Counted from the first letter of the stretch, positions 18,244-27,447 are shown. The stretch: 64,000 nucleotides of DNA from Mycobacterium sp. DL (GCF_039729195.1 NZ_CP155796.1:4402001-4466000); one strand, 5' to 3'. The notes: generated from the sequence alone by a model not told the origin. Made by a program: numbers and translations.

Positions 18244-18912
18244 TCAACGAGGTAGCGGCAGCTCCGTTTCGTCGGGGTTGCTGCCGGTGACCTGGAAGAT
18301 GACGCGACGGGCCACCTCGACCGCGTGGTCGGCGAAGCGTTCGTAGAACCTGCCCAGCAGCGTGATGTCGACGGCGGCGGCGACGCCGTGCTTCCATTCG
18401 CGGTCCATCAGCACCGAGAACAGGTGCCGGTGCAGATCGTCCATCGCATCGTCTTCTTCACGGATCCGGGCGGCCTTCTCCGGGTCCCGGGAGATCAGCA
18501 CCTCTTGGGCGCTCTGTCCGAGTTCGACTGCGAGCCGGCCCATTTCGGCGAAGTACCCGTTGACCTCCTCCGGCAGCGCATGCTGAGGGTGGCGGCGGCG
18601 GGCGATCTTGGCGACGTGCAGTGCCAGCGCGCCCATCCGGTCGACGTCGGCGACGATCTGGATGGAACTCACGACGGACCGCAGATCCCCGGCCACCGGC
18701 GCCTGCAGCGCGAGCAGAACGAAGGCGCTCTCCTCGGCGCGCACGCTCATCGCGGCGATCTTCTCGTGATCGGTGATCACCTGCTCGGCAAGCGCCAGAT
18801 CAGCCTGCAGCAGGGCCTGGGTGGCCCGCTCCATGGCGAGCCCGGCCAAGCCGCACATCTCGCCGAGTTGGCTGCTCAGGGCATCAAGTTGTTCGTGGTA
18901 CGCGGTTCGCAT
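18244..18912 (-). CDS. phoU: PhoU-type phosphate signalling regulator (PhoY)
   Basis: A 222-residue all-helical protein of two three-helix PhoU repeats, each with the metal-binding acidic cluster (D-x-V-x3-D-R-M/A-type segments such as [18 protein letters not shown] and [15 protein letters not shown]). PhoU proteins link Pst occupancy to the SenX3 kinase and damp the phosphate-starvation response; in mycobacteria they also affect drug tolerance. It has its own PHO box 47 bases upstream. Confidence 0.95.
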   Translation of the reverse strand: MRTAYHEQLDALSSQLGEMCGLAGLAMERATQALLQADLALAEQVITDHEKIAAMSVRAEESAFVLLALQAPVAGDLRSVVSSIQIVADVDRMGALALHVAKIARRRHPQHALPEEVNGYFAEMGRLAVELGQSAQEVLISRDPEKAARIREEDDAMDDLHRHLFSVLMDREWKHGVAAAVDITLLGRFYERFADHAVEVARRVIFQVTGSNPDETELPLPR

Positions 18913-18958
18913 GGAGACCAGCCTACGGTCTGACCTGCCCGTTCGTCACGAGCTGGTG

Positions 18959-18976
18959 GGTGAACGAAAGGTGAAT
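18959..18976 (-). promoter_or_regulatory. PHO box upstream of phoU
   Basis: On the minus strand ATTCACC-TTTC-GTTCACC repeats the seven-plus-four geometry of the pstS PHO box with one mismatch. It lies 47 bases before the phoU start, so RegX3 would control both the transporter and its inhibitor. Confidence 0.7.
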
Positions 18977-19001
18977 GCCACCTGCCCAAACGATGCCGGC
19001 A

Positions 19002-21032
19002 CTACTCGCACGTAGTGTCGGCGGCGTTGGTGACCGTCAGATCCTCGGGCAATTCAGTCGACGTGGTGCTGCTGGAGCCCTGGAGCACCCGAACCTGCAC
19101 GGGGGATCCGCTGGGGGTGGGGGCGGCAACGGAGTTGAAGTCGCTGCCGAGCACCACCTGCACCACGTCGCCCATCCCGTTGACCCGTTCGATGGTCGGG
19201 TTCGCAAACGACGAGGCGACGGTGGCAGCCGCTTCTTCGTTGCCCGACGAGAAGAACACCGTCGTCTCCGTCAGCGGGCCCGGGTAGTCGTCAGGCGCGG
19301 TGACGTTGAAGCCGTGCGTCTGCAACGAGTCCGCCGCAGTGGCGGCAAGACCGCTTTCGGCGGTCGCGTTGGAGACCTGCACTGTGACGGCCTGGGGATC
19401 GGTGGCGACGGCGTCGACGACCTCACCGCCGTCGGAGGCGGGATCGTCGGAGTTGGGGTCGCCGGGACTGGCCAGCGTCTCGGTGCCCGGCACCGGGGAG
19501 TTGTCCGCGTTGCGTTCCTCGGGGAGGGGATCGTCGTTGATGATCGCCGCGAACAGCGCGCGCATGTCGTCGGTGCGCGGGATTTCGTTGCCCCACTCGT
19601 CGGCGTACCCGACCGTCGGCACGGTCACGAAGGTGATGCGGCCTGCGGACACGCCCTGCACGGACTGGCCGAGGTTCACGAGGTCCTTGGTGTCGAGGTT
19701 GTCGACATAGCTGTCGCCGATGAACATGTTGACCACATTGTTGAGCTTGGACAGCGAGAAGAAGGTCTCGCTGGAGATCAACGAGCGCAGCAGCGACGAC
19801 AGGAACAGCTGCTGGCGTTTGATCCGGCCGTAGTCGCCGTTCACCTCGGTGGTCACCTGCCGGGCGCGTACGTAGTTCAGCGCGGTGTGGCCGTCGACGA
19901 CCTGGCGTCCGGCGACGGGTAGCACCGTGCCGAGCTCGTAATCCTCGATCGGCGTGGTGCTGCACACCTCGACACCGCCGAGGGCGTCGACCATCTTGGA
20001 GAAGCCGGCGAAGTCGACGGCCATAAAGCGGTTGACGTGCAGCCCCGACAGCTTCTGGACCACCTTGACCAGACATTTGGGCCCGCCGACGGCAAAGGCC
20101 GAGTTGAGCTTGTATTCGGTGTGGACCGTCTCCATGCCGTACATCGGCGATTCTTCGTCCATGATCGGGCCGTACTCGCGGGTTTCGGGGTTCCACGGTT
20201 CGCACTGCATGGGGTCGATCTCGAGGTCTCGCGGGAACGACACGGCGACAACACGTTCACGGTTGGCGGGGATGTTGACCAGCATGATGGTGTCCGACCG
20301 CGAGCCGGCCGCGTCCTCGGTGGTGCCTGCGCCCATCTCGAGGTTGTCGCCGAAGCGGCTGTCGACGCCGACGATGAGGAAGTTCTCGTCGCCGAACTGC
20401 GCATTCGGGTCCACGATGTCGCGGGAATCCGGGTCGAGCGCCGAGACCCGATTGAGCAGGTTGTTCTTGGATGACTGCCACTGCCAGGCGCCGCCTGTCA
20501 GCGCGAGCGCGAGAACGGCGATCAGCGCCGCGGCCACCCGGCCCACCACCACGCTGCGGTGATGGCTGCGTTGGACGGGGGCAGCGCGCGCGGGGGACAC
20601 CCGCGGGCCGGCGAGGACGGGGATCTCCGAGACCGGCGACGCCACCACGGGCAGAACGGCGGTGTCGAGGTCGTCCAGGTCGGGATACGGCTCGGGTTCG
20701 GCCAGGTCTTCGGGTTCGGCCAGGCCGTCGGGTTCGGCTAGGTCTTCAGGTTCGTCTTCGGGCTCCGGTTCGGCGCGGTGGCGTCTCGGTTCCGAGAGTG
20801 GGGCGTCGCCCTTGATCTTCGCGATCAGGTCGGCGACAGTGACCGGTTCGGGTGGTCCGGCTTCGCCTCCTGCATCGCCGGACCGGTGCGGATCGTTTGC
20901 ACGCTCCCACGGCGCGGCGCCTGGCATCGGCTGCCGCGATCGGGTAAGCCAGTCAGGGTCAGCCTTGTCGCCGGCCCTGCCGTCGTCGCCGGGGAGGGGG
21001 CGGCCAGGAGTGGCGTTACCGCCGTCACTCAT
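19002..21032 (-). CDS. LCP (LytR-CpsA-Psr) family protein with LytR_C domain
   Basis: A 676-residue protein from ATG 21032. Order: a long acidic, proline-rich cytoplasmic tail (about 1-160) with EPEDLA-type repeats, one membrane helix (VVVGRVAAALIAVLALAL), the extracellular LCP catalytic domain (SFPRDLEID, FAGFSKMVDALGGVEVC, HTALNYVRARQ), then a C-terminal LytR_C domain. LCP enzymes attach arabinogalactan or other polymers to peptidoglycan. It matches Rv0822c in place. An upstream in-frame ATG at 21059 is less likely. Confidence 0.9.
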   Translation of the reverse strand: MSDGGNATPGRPLPGDDGRAGDKADPDWLTRSRQPMPGAAPWERANDPHRSGDAGGEAGPPEPVTVADLIAKIKGDAPLSEPRRHRAEPEPEDEPEDLAEPDGLAEPEDLAEPEPYPDLDDLDTAVLPVVASPVSEIPVLAGPRVSPARAAPVQRSHHRSVVVGRVAAALIAVLALALTGGAWQWQSSKNNLLNRVSALDPDSRDIVDPNAQFGDENFLIVGVDSRFGDNLEMGAGTTEDAAGSRSDTIMLVNIPANRERVVAVSFPRDLEIDPMQCEPWNPETREYGPIMDEESPMYGMETVHTEYKLNSAFAVGGPKCLVKVVQKLSGLHVNRFMAVDFAGFSKMVDALGGVEVCSTTPIEDYELGTVLPVAGRQVVDGHTALNYVRARQVTTEVNGDYGRIKRQQLFLSSLLRSLISSETFFSLSKLNNVVNMFIGDSYVDNLDTKDLVNLGQSVQGVSAGRITFVTVPTVGYADEWGNEIPRTDDMRALFAAIINDDPLPEERNADNSPVPGTETLASPGDPNSDDPASDGGEVVDAVATDPQAVTVQVSNATAESGLAATAADSLQTHGFNVTAPDDYPGPLTETTVFFSSGNEEAAATVASSFANPTIERVNGMGDVVQVVLGSDFNSVAAPTPSGSPVQVRVLQGSSSTTSTELPEDLTVTNAADTTCE
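20693..20746 (-). repeat. Three 18-bp repeats coding EDLAEP in the LCP protein
   Basis: Units at 20693-20710, 20711-20728 and 20729-20746 differ by only a few bases and encode six-residue acidic repeats in the cytoplasmic tail. Repeat number probably varies between strains. Confidence 0.8.
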
Positions 21033-21258
21033 GTTCGTACCGGCCTTCCAGCTTCCCAACGGCGTTCGTGCGTCGTCGCACCTCGGCGCCGACAGCGCCG
21101 AATGCCTGTTAACTGTCTAGAGCACTCGCGCCCGCTCCGCGACCGGAGACAGGCATGTGAACCCTCATCGTACTGAGACAACCTGTGAAACGGCTAGCCG
21201 GACTAAGGGGTCGATGGTGTCTCGGAACTCTTTCGACACTGTCTCGACACCGTTCAGC
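21033..21258. promoter_or_regulatory. Gap between dus and the LCP gene
   Basis: About 225 bases with no gene. It should hold the LCP promoter on the minus strand. No clear hairpin or dyad was seen. Confidence 0.4.
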
Positions 21259-22392
21259 TCAGCCGCCCGAGTGCATGACATCGGCCCCGACGGGCACCGT
21301 GCAGTCGTCGGGATCATCGAGCCAGCCCTCGGGGAGAGTCACCGACCCGGGGGAACCCTGCCGTCCGCGAGGTCCTGCGGCGGCCGGCGGGAACGGTACG
21401 TCGGGGTCCAGCTCCCCGAGGAGATCGTCGAGCTCGGAGATCGTCTTGACCAGCGCCATCGACCGACGCAGGTCGGCTCCCGCGGGGAACCCGTGCAGGT
21501 ACCACGCCACGTGCTTGCGGATGTCCCGCATTCCCTTGTCCTCTCCGAAATGTGCCGCGAGGAGCTCGCCGTGCCTACGGATGATCGTCGCGACCTCGCC
21601 GAGCGTGGGCGGGGTGTGCGCCGGTACCCCGGTGAACGCGGCGGACAGTTCGGCGAAAAGCCACGGCCGCCCGAGACAACCCCGGCCGATCACGACGCCG
21701 TCGCAATCCGTCGCGGCCATCATGTCCAGCGCGTCTCGGGCGTCGAAGATATCACCGTTTCCGAGAACCGGAACATCGGTGACGTGGGCTTTCAACGCAG
21801 CGATCTGTTCCCAGTCGGCGGTGCCGGAGTACCGCTGCGCGGCAGTGCGGGCGTGCAGGGCCACTGCAGCCGCCCCTTCCTGCGCCGCGATCCGCCCGGC
21901 ATCGAGGTGGGTGTGGTGGTCGTCGTCGATGCCGATGCGGAACTTCACCGTGACGGGAATGCCGGTGCCCTCGGTGGCGCGTACCGCAGCCGCCACGATC
22001 TGGCCGAACAACCGTCGCTTGAACGGCAGCGCCGCTCCGCCGCCGCGTCTGGTGACCTTCGGTACGGGGCAGCCGAAGTTCATGTCGATGTGGTCGGCCA
22101 AGCCCTCGTCGGCGATCATCTTGGCCGCCGCGTAGGTGTTCTCCGGGTCGACGGTGTAGAGCTGCAGTGACCGCGGGGACTCCTCCGGCGCGAACGTTGT
22201 CATGTGCATCGTCACGGGGTGGCGTTCGACGAGGGCGCGGGCGGTGACCATCTCGCACACGTACAGCCCGCTCACCGTGCCGGCCCGGGCCAACTCCAGT
22301 TCGCGACACAGCGTGCGGAATGCGACATTCGTCACCCCGGCCATGGGGGCGAGTACGACGGGGCTGCGCAACGCGATCGGCCCGATCCGCAA
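21259..22392 (-). CDS. dusB: tRNA-dihydrouridine synthase
   Basis: A TIM-barrel flavoenzyme that reduces uridines in tRNA D-loops. Visible motifs are VVLAPMAGVTN at the start, the catalytic NFGCPVPKVTRRGGGAAL loop with its cysteine, and VIGRGCLGRPW for the FMN phosphate. It corresponds to Rv0823c. The start is awkward: similarity begins about 15 residues before any usual codon, and the only ATG/GTG/TTG in range is TTG at 22392, which lacks a ribosome site. It follows desA closely, so translation may be coupled. Confidence 0.88.
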   Translation of the reverse strand: MRIGPIALRSPVVLAPMAGVTNVAFRTLCRELELARAGTVSGLYVCEMVTARALVERHPVTMHMTTFAPEESPRSLQLYTVDPENTYAAAKMIADEGLADHIDMNFGCPVPKVTRRGGGAALPFKRRLFGQIVAAAVRATEGTGIPVTVKFRIGIDDDHHTHLDAGRIAAQEGAAAVALHARTAAQRYSGTADWEQIAALKAHVTDVPVLGNGDIFDARDALDMMAATDCDGVVIGRGCLGRPWLFAELSAAFTGVPAHTPPTLGEVATIIRRHGELLAAHFGEDKGMRDIRKHVAWYLHGFPAGADLRRSMALVKTISELDDLLGELDPDVPFPPAAAGPRGRQGSPGSVTLPEGWLDDPDDCTVPVGADVMHSGG

Positions 22393-22421
22393 CGCAGATC
22401 GGGCCGGTCGGGGAGCGGTGG

Positions 22422-23429
22422 TTACGAGGTTGATGATCCGACCAGCTGAGCCTTGGCGGCCTTCTTCTCCGCCATCTGGGCCAACCGCTCGAGGCGTCGC
22501 TGCTTGGCGACCTCGAACTTGTCGACGGCCTCCTGCAGTTCGTCGACCAGGACGCCGAGGTCGTCGCGCATCCGGGCGGATTCGCCGTTGAAGTCCTCGC
22601 GCTCGAAGATGCGCCACTTCTTGAGCACCGGCATCACGATGTCGTCGAGGTGGATCCGCGGGTCGTAGACACCGCCGGAGGCGATCGTGACGGCCCTGCG
22701 GCGGAAGTCCGGGATGGTGTATCCGGGCATCTTGAAGTTGCGGAGCACCTTGTGCAGCGACTTCATCGCCTGGTCGGGGGCGATCTCGAAGCCCGCCTCG
22801 GTGACGTCGCGGTAGAAGATCATGTGCAGGTTCTCGTCGGCCGAGACCCGCTGCAGCAACTGGTCGGCGACGGGATCCTCACAGGCCTTGCCGGTGTTGC
22901 GGTGCGAGACTCGGGTGGCGAGCTCCTGGAACGTCACGTAGATGACCGAATCGAAGAGACTGTCGGCGAACAGGTCGGCTTCGATCTGGTCGTTCTGGCC
23001 GGGGCTGAAGCCGCGGGTCATCTGCTCGATGCGCAGCTGTTCGAGTTCGACGGGGTCGACTGCGCGGGTGACGACGAGGTAGTCGCGCAGCGCGATGCCG
23101 TGCCGGTTCTCCTCGGCCGTCCACCGGTTGACCCAGAAACCCCACGGTCCGTCCATGCCGAAGTTCATCGCGATCTCGCGGTGGTAGGACGGCAGGTTGT
23201 CCTCGGTGAGCAGGTTGGTGATCATCGCCGTGCGGGCGACTTCGGAGAGCTTCGACTGCTCCGGATCCCAGTCCTGGCCCCCGAGGGCGTAGTAGTTCTT
23301 GCCGTCGGACCACGGGATGTAGTCGTGCGGATTCCAGTCCTTGCGCATCCGCATGTGGCGGTTGACGTTCTGCTCGACGACGGGTTCGAGCTCGGTCAGC
23401 AGCTGCAGGTCGGTCAGGTCTTTCGGCAC
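22422..23429 (-). CDS. desA1: Acyl-ACP desaturase (DesA family)
   Basis: A 335-residue soluble di-iron protein with the ferritin-like ligand motifs TAEENRHG and SADENLHM (E-E-x-x-H twice). Mycobacterial DesA1/DesA2 desaturate ACP-bound chains needed for mycolic acids. It matches Rv0824c in place and length. A clear promoter (TTGATG, 17 bases, TATATT) lies about 40 bases upstream, overlapping the end of the tetR gene. Confidence 0.93.
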   Translation of the reverse strand: MPKDLTDLQLLTELEPVVEQNVNRHMRMRKDWNPHDYIPWSDGKNYYALGGQDWDPEQSKLSEVARTAMITNLLTEDNLPSYHREIAMNFGMDGPWGFWVNRWTAEENRHGIALRDYLVVTRAVDPVELEQLRIEQMTRGFSPGQNDQIEADLFADSLFDSVIYVTFQELATRVSHRNTGKACEDPVADQLLQRVSADENLHMIFYRDVTEAGFEIAPDQAMKSLHKVLRNFKMPGYTIPDFRRRAVTIASGGVYDPRIHLDDIVMPVLKKWRIFEREDFNGESARMRDDLGVLVDELQEAVDKFEVAKQRRLERLAQMAEKKAAKAQLVGSSTS

Positions 23430-23467
23430 GACACCTCCCGGTTCATCTGTACCTGATGGGTGCAGTC

Positions 23468-23496
23468 AATATATCTGTGTATCCCGGTCACATCAA
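23468..23496 (-). promoter_or_regulatory. Promoter of desA
   Basis: On the minus strand TTGATG (23491-23496) and TATATT (23468-23473) are separated by 17 bases, a good vegetative promoter for desA. Confidence 0.65.
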
Positions 23497-24116
23497 GTTA
23501 CCGCGCCGCGGCTCATGCCGAGGTCGGCGGGCGTTCTGTCGCCCGCCCGGCTGAGCAGTAGCTCAACACAGTGGTCGATGAACTGCTCCCGAGTGGCGGC
23601 CAGGCGACCGTCGAGATAGGCCGTGAACAGTGCGCTGAGTGCCCCGATCAGGCCCGTCGCAATCATCGCCTGGGCGGTGGGGTCGGTGATCCGGGTGAGC
23701 TTCTGCTGGAGGAGGTCGATGAAGTTCGGCATCCACTCGGCGCCCGAACGTGCCAGCACCGGTTCGGCCTCGGGGGCGAGCAGCAGTACCCGGCCGCGCG
23801 CGGGGTCATCGACCATGAGCGCCACAAATCGCTCGACGGCGTCTCGCGGGCTGCCGGATTCCATCAGCGTCGCCATCGCGGTGTTGCACACGTCGTCGTA
23901 CACCGCCGCGACGTACTCGTCCCGGTCGGCGAAGCTCTCGTAGAAGTAGCGCTCGGTCAAGCCTGCCGCCCGGCAGACCGCGCGCACCGTCAGCGTCGGG
24001 CCGCCGCGATTTCCCAGCAGCGCGACCCCGGCGGTGATCAGCTCGCCGCGGCGAAGGGCCTGGCGATCCTGCAGTGGGACACCCGACCATCTGCCGCGTC
24101 GTTGACCGGACGGCAC
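23493..24116 (-). CDS. TetR-family regulator
   Basis: A 207-residue TetR protein with helix-turn-helix LTVRAVCRAAGLTERYFYESFADRDEY near residues 35-65 and a ligand domain with no recognisable ligand. GTG 24116 is preferred because AGGAG lies four bases upstream; a TTG at 24140 is in frame but sits in the presumed operator. It is divergent from the MpaB-family gene and probably controls it through the dyad at 24134-24153. Confidence 0.88.
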   Translation of the reverse strand: MPSGQRRGRWSGVPLQDRQALRRGELITAGVALLGNRGGPTLTVRAVCRAAGLTERYFYESFADRDEYVAAVYDDVCNTAMATLMESGSPRDAVERFVALMVDDPARGRVLLLAPEAEPVLARSGAEWMPNFIDLLQQKLTRITDPTAQAMIATGLIGALSALFTAYLDGRLAATREQFIDHCVELLLSRAGDRTPADLGMSRGAVT

Positions 24117-24133
24117 ATCACTCCTAAGCTCTG

Positions 24134-24153
24134 TTGACAACGTTCGTAGTCAA
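24134..24153. promoter_or_regulatory. 20-bp palindrome, candidate TetR operator
   Basis: TTGACAACGTTCGTAGTCAA matches its reverse complement at 16 of 20 positions and lies in the 80-base gap between tetR and the MpaB gene. It overlaps a TTGACA -35 with TATCGT 16 bases on, so binding would block the plus-strand promoter. Confidence 0.65.
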
Positions 24154-24196
24154 AATATCGTGCGGCGACAAGACACCTTTACGGAGAGATCACCTG

Positions 24197-25222
24197 GTGA
24201 CTCAAGATACGTCGGCCTCGTGCCCTGTGACCAGCGCATCCGATGCCGGATCTGCGGCGGCGGCAGTCGGTTGCCCCGCAGCGCCGGGAGGGTACGACTC
24301 GCTGCCCGCGCCTCTCGGTCCGGAGTCGCTGACCTGGAAGTACTTCGGTCAGTGGACGGGCATGTTGCAGGGACCGTGGGCCGGGTCCATGCAGAACATG
24401 CATCCGCAACTCGGAGCGGCCGTCGCGCAGCACTCGATCTTCTTCCTCGAGCGGATGCAGCGACTCTATCGATCGGTGTATCCGATAGGCGGTGTGGTGT
24501 TCGACGGCGATCGGGCGCCGAAGACCGGGGCCCAGGTCCGCGACTATCACATCGGCATCAAAGGCGTCGACGACCAGGGCCGCAGGTACAGCGCGCTGAA
24601 CCCCGAGGTCTTCTACTGGGCGCACGCCACGTTCTTCAAGTCGACGCTGCTCGCCGCGGAATGGCTCGGCGGTGGCCTCACCGAGGCGCAGAAGCGACAA
24701 CTCTTCGACGAGCACGTCGAGTGGTACCGGATGTACGGCATGAGCATGCGGCCGGTGCCGAAGACCTGGGAGGAATTCCAGGAGTACTGGGATCACATGT
24801 GCCGCAATGTCCTGGAGAACAATTGGGCCGCGCGCGAGGTACTCGACCTGTCCACCATGACCAAGCATCCGTCGCTGGAATGGATGCCCGACTGGATGTG
24901 GCGGCTCAATGTCATGGCGCTGCAACGATTCTTCAACTTCACCACGGTCGGATTGTTCGACCCGCCGGTTCGCGAGCTGATGGGCCTGACGTGGTCGCCG
25001 CGCCAGGAACGGCTGCACCGGCTCTTCGGCCGGGTGGTGTTCCGGGTGACCAGGCTGCTGCCCAAACGGATGCTGATGCATCCCCGAAAGCGTTCGGCCT
25101 GGGATCGCGCGCACGGGCGGTTGCCGGCTGACGCGCCGCTCGTGGAAACCCCCGCGCGCAACCTCCCGCCCGTCGAGTACCGGGACGACCCGCACTACTA
25201 CAGCCCGAAGGTCTACCGCTGA
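24197..25222 (+). CDS. MpaB-family (DUF2236) oxygenase
   Basis: A 341-residue member of the DUF2236/MpaB family of haem-type oxygenases, related to rubber oxygenase Lcp and fungal MpaB. Family features include the YWAHATFFKSTLLAAEWLGG helix and EHVEWYRMYGMSMRP. In mycobacteria the substrate is unknown. GTG 24197 follows GGAGAG. It corresponds to Rv0826 and is regulated, by inference, by the divergent TetR. Confidence 0.82.
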   Translation: MTQDTSASCPVTSASDAGSAAAAVGCPAAPGGYDSLPAPLGPESLTWKYFGQWTGMLQGPWAGSMQNMHPQLGAAVAQHSIFFLERMQRLYRSVYPIGGVVFDGDRAPKTGAQVRDYHIGIKGVDDQGRRYSALNPEVFYWAHATFFKSTLLAAEWLGGGLTEAQKRQLFDEHVEWYRMYGMSMRPVPKTWEEFQEYWDHMCRNVLENNWAAREVLDLSTMTKHPSLEWMPDWMWRLNVMALQRFFNFTTVGLFDPPVRELMGLTWSPRQERLHRLFGRVVFRVTRLLPKRMLMHPRKRSAWDRAHGRLPADAPLVETPARNLPPVEYRDDPHYYSPKVYR

Positions 25223-25233
25223 GCTACGTTCGG

Positions 25234-25893
25234 GTGGTGCTGAGCAAGCTCGCCAGAGGCGTCGGACCGGTTCTGTTGATCGCGGGCACCGCATTGGCGA
25301 GTCCGGCAGTGGGGCAGCCGGATTCCCGGCCTGGGCAGATGATCGTCGTCAGTGCTCCCGTCGCCGAGTCGCCCACGGGAAGCCTCACCGCCTACGAACG
25401 CTCCGGTTCTCAGTGGCGGGTCGTTCTGGGCCCGACGCCTGCCGACTTCGGCGAGCTCGGTCTCGGGGCTCCCGCCGATGACGTGTTCCGTACCCCGGTG
25501 GGCACGTTCCCGCTCGGTCAGGCTTTCGGCAGAGAGCCCAATCCCGGTACCCGCATGCCTTACTTCCAGACGACCGACGCGGACTGGTGGGACGAGGACG
25601 TCGACTCGCCCACCTACAACACGCATGTCCGTGCCGCCGAGATCGATTCCCGGGACGCTGAGAACCTCTTCGATTCGGGACCGATCTACGACTATGCGGT
25701 CCTCATCGAGCACAACCCGCAGCGGATACCCGGCCGTTCCGCGGGCATCTTCCTGCATGTGTCCGACGGTGAACCCACCTGGGGATGTGTGGCGGTCGGA
25801 CGGGATCAGATGCGCTCGATACTGCGGTGGCTGGACCCGACGGCGCACCCGCACATCACGATCGGCGTCGGCATCGAGGGCCCGCCCGTCTAG
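25234..25893 (+). CDS. L,D-transpeptidase-like (YkuD) secreted protein
   Basis: A 219-residue protein with an N-terminal signal peptide (GVGPVLLIAGTALASPAVG) and a C-terminal YkuD fold. The catalytic region is FLHVSDGEPTWGCVAV, matching the H-x-S-x-G-C pattern with Cys near residue 187. YkuD enzymes form 3-3 peptidoglycan links, but this short type in actinobacteria has no proven role. Two GTG codons (25234, 25237) can start it, neither with a strong ribosome site. It converges with the DUF2510 gene. Confidence 0.78.
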   Translation: MVLSKLARGVGPVLLIAGTALASPAVGQPDSRPGQMIVVSAPVAESPTGSLTAYERSGSQWRVVLGPTPADFGELGLGAPADDVFRTPVGTFPLGQAFGREPNPGTRMPYFQTTDADWWDEDVDSPTYNTHVRAAEIDSRDAENLFDSGPIYDYAVLIEHNPQRIPGRSAGIFLHVSDGEPTWGCVAVGRDQMRSILRWLDPTAHPHITIGVGIEGPPV

Positions 25894-25900
25894 GTGGCGG

Positions 25901-26290
25901 CTAGCGCGATACTGCGTGGGGCGTCCACACCGAGCCGTCGAAATAGCGCAACTGGTAACGGTTCTGGCGAGCCCCGATGGCGGCGCCGGGATCGGGATAC
26001 CAGCCCGGCTGCACCGGCGGGTATCGGCCGAACACCCCGCGAGGGTCTCCCGCGAGGCTGAGCCGGTGCTCGTACTCGGCGCGAGCCCGCAGGCCTGCGT
26101 CGCGCACCGCCACGGTGCGCCGGTGCCGTTGGCCGGCGATCACCAGCCCGCCGACGGCCGTCACTGCGAGCGCCTCGTACCACCCTTGCCAAAGCCACCA
26201 CGACGCCATCGCGAGCGCGAGCGCTGTCATCACCGTGTGGCGGCGCCAGAACGGTCGGAGAACAGGCTGGTAGAGCACGCTCTCGATCAT
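25901..26290 (-). CDS. DUF2510 membrane protein
   Basis: A 129-residue protein with one or two membrane helices (TALALAMASWWLW; ALAVTAVGGLVIAG) and a C-terminal DUF2510 motif, PGWYPDP followed by LRYFDGSVWT. The motif is common in actinobacterial membrane proteins and has no known function. It is divergent from the kinase gene. Confidence 0.75.
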   Translation of the reverse strand: MIESVLYQPVLRPFWRRHTVMTALALAMASWWLWQGWYEALAVTAVGGLVIAGQRHRRTVAVRDAGLRARAEYEHRLSLAGDPRGVFGRYPPVQPGWYPDPGAAIGARQNRYQLRYFDGSVWTPHAVSR

Positions 26291-26366
26291 ACGATTTCGG
26301 GGAGTTCCGGGGCCCGTGGACGTTCGCCGAGGTTTGCCTTTCTGCCTCGGCGGCTAGTTTGAGGTC

Positions 26367-27284
26367 ATGCAGGCGCCGGAGATTCTGGGCGGACGCTACG
26401 AGCTTCGAGGTGTCCTCGGCCGCGGCGGTATGGCGGAAGTGCGCGACGGCTGGGACATCCGGCTGAGGCGACCGGTGGCGGTCAAACTGCTGTACCCGTC
26501 GCTGGGCATCCAGTCCGACAGCAGACGTCGATTCGCGACCGAGGCGCACGCTGCCGCCCGGCTGAACCACCCGCACGTGGTGGCCGTGCACGACTCGGGC
26601 GTCCACGACGGAAGGCCGTACATCGTCCTGGAGCGCCTTCCCGGGCAGAATCTGGCCGACGTACTGGCACGTGGCGGACCGCTGTCCACCCAGCAGGTCC
26701 GCGCGATCATGAGAGACGTTTTGTCCGCACTCGGCGCGGCGCACTCCCGCGGCGTGCTGCACCGCGACATCAAACCGGCCAACATCCTGTTCACTCCGTC
26801 GGGTGCGGCGAAGATCGCCGACTTCGGCGTCGCCAAGAGCGCGGACACGCCGCAGACGCTCACCAACCGCATCTTCGGGACCATGGCCTACCTCCCCGCC
26901 GACCGGATCGCGGGACGGCCGGCGACGGCCGGCGACGACCTGTATTCGCTCGGCGTCGTCGCCTACGAGGCGCTGACGGCACGCAGGGCCTACCCCCAGG
27001 CGAACCTGTGCGGACTGGCCGATGCGATCGCGGCGGGACACCTGACGCCGCTCACCACGCTGCGGCCGGATATCGATCCGGCGCTGGCGCTGACCATCGA
27101 GCGATCGATGGCACGCGACCCGCGGTGGCGTTTCCACAGCGCCGGGCAGATGCTCGCCAGCCTGGACGGGTTGGACGGAACTGTGCGCCAACCACGCCGT
27201 GACGGCGCAGCGTGGACCATCGCGGCGGTTCTGGGGATTCTGGGCGTGCTGACAGTGCTGGCGTTGCTGATCGCCGTCGGATGA
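26367..27284 (+). CDS. Membrane-anchored serine/threonine protein kinase
   Basis: A 305-residue Hanks-type kinase. Visible parts are the glycine loop LGRGGMAEV, VAVKLL with the ATP lysine, catalytic HRDIKPANI and magnesium loop DFGVAK. The activation segment ends YLPADR where most kinases have APE, an unusual substitution. A C-terminal membrane helix (IAAVLGILGVLTVLALLIAV) ends the protein, with no extracellular sensor domain. Its substrate is unknown. Confidence 0.88.
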   Translation: MQAPEILGGRYELRGVLGRGGMAEVRDGWDIRLRRPVAVKLLYPSLGIQSDSRRRFATEAHAAARLNHPHVVAVHDSGVHDGRPYIVLERLPGQNLADVLARGGPLSTQQVRAIMRDVLSALGAAHSRGVLHRDIKPANILFTPSGAAKIADFGVAKSADTPQTLTNRIFGTMAYLPADRIAGRPATAGDDLYSLGVVAYEALTARRAYPQANLCGLADAIAAGHLTPLTTLRPDIDPALALTIERSMARDPRWRFHSAGQMLASLDGLDGTVRQPRRDGAAWTIAAVLGILGVLTVLALLIAVG

Positions 27285-27447
27285 CTCCTACCCCTGACCT
27301 GCATAAACGCCGTTGCTACTCGAGGCCGGCGAGTTGACGTATACCTTCGCTAACCGACGGGTACCGGTCGGGTAACGATCAGCGCGCCGTGTTCTATTTT
27401 CTCGACCGGTGCTGTACTTTCCACCGTTTCCGGTTATGTTGCTTGGC

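Noticed and set aside
24179..25294. Minus-strand 371-codon frame opposite the MpaB-family gene
   Set aside because: It has no family likeness, is rich in Arg and Pro, and covers the promoter region of tetR.
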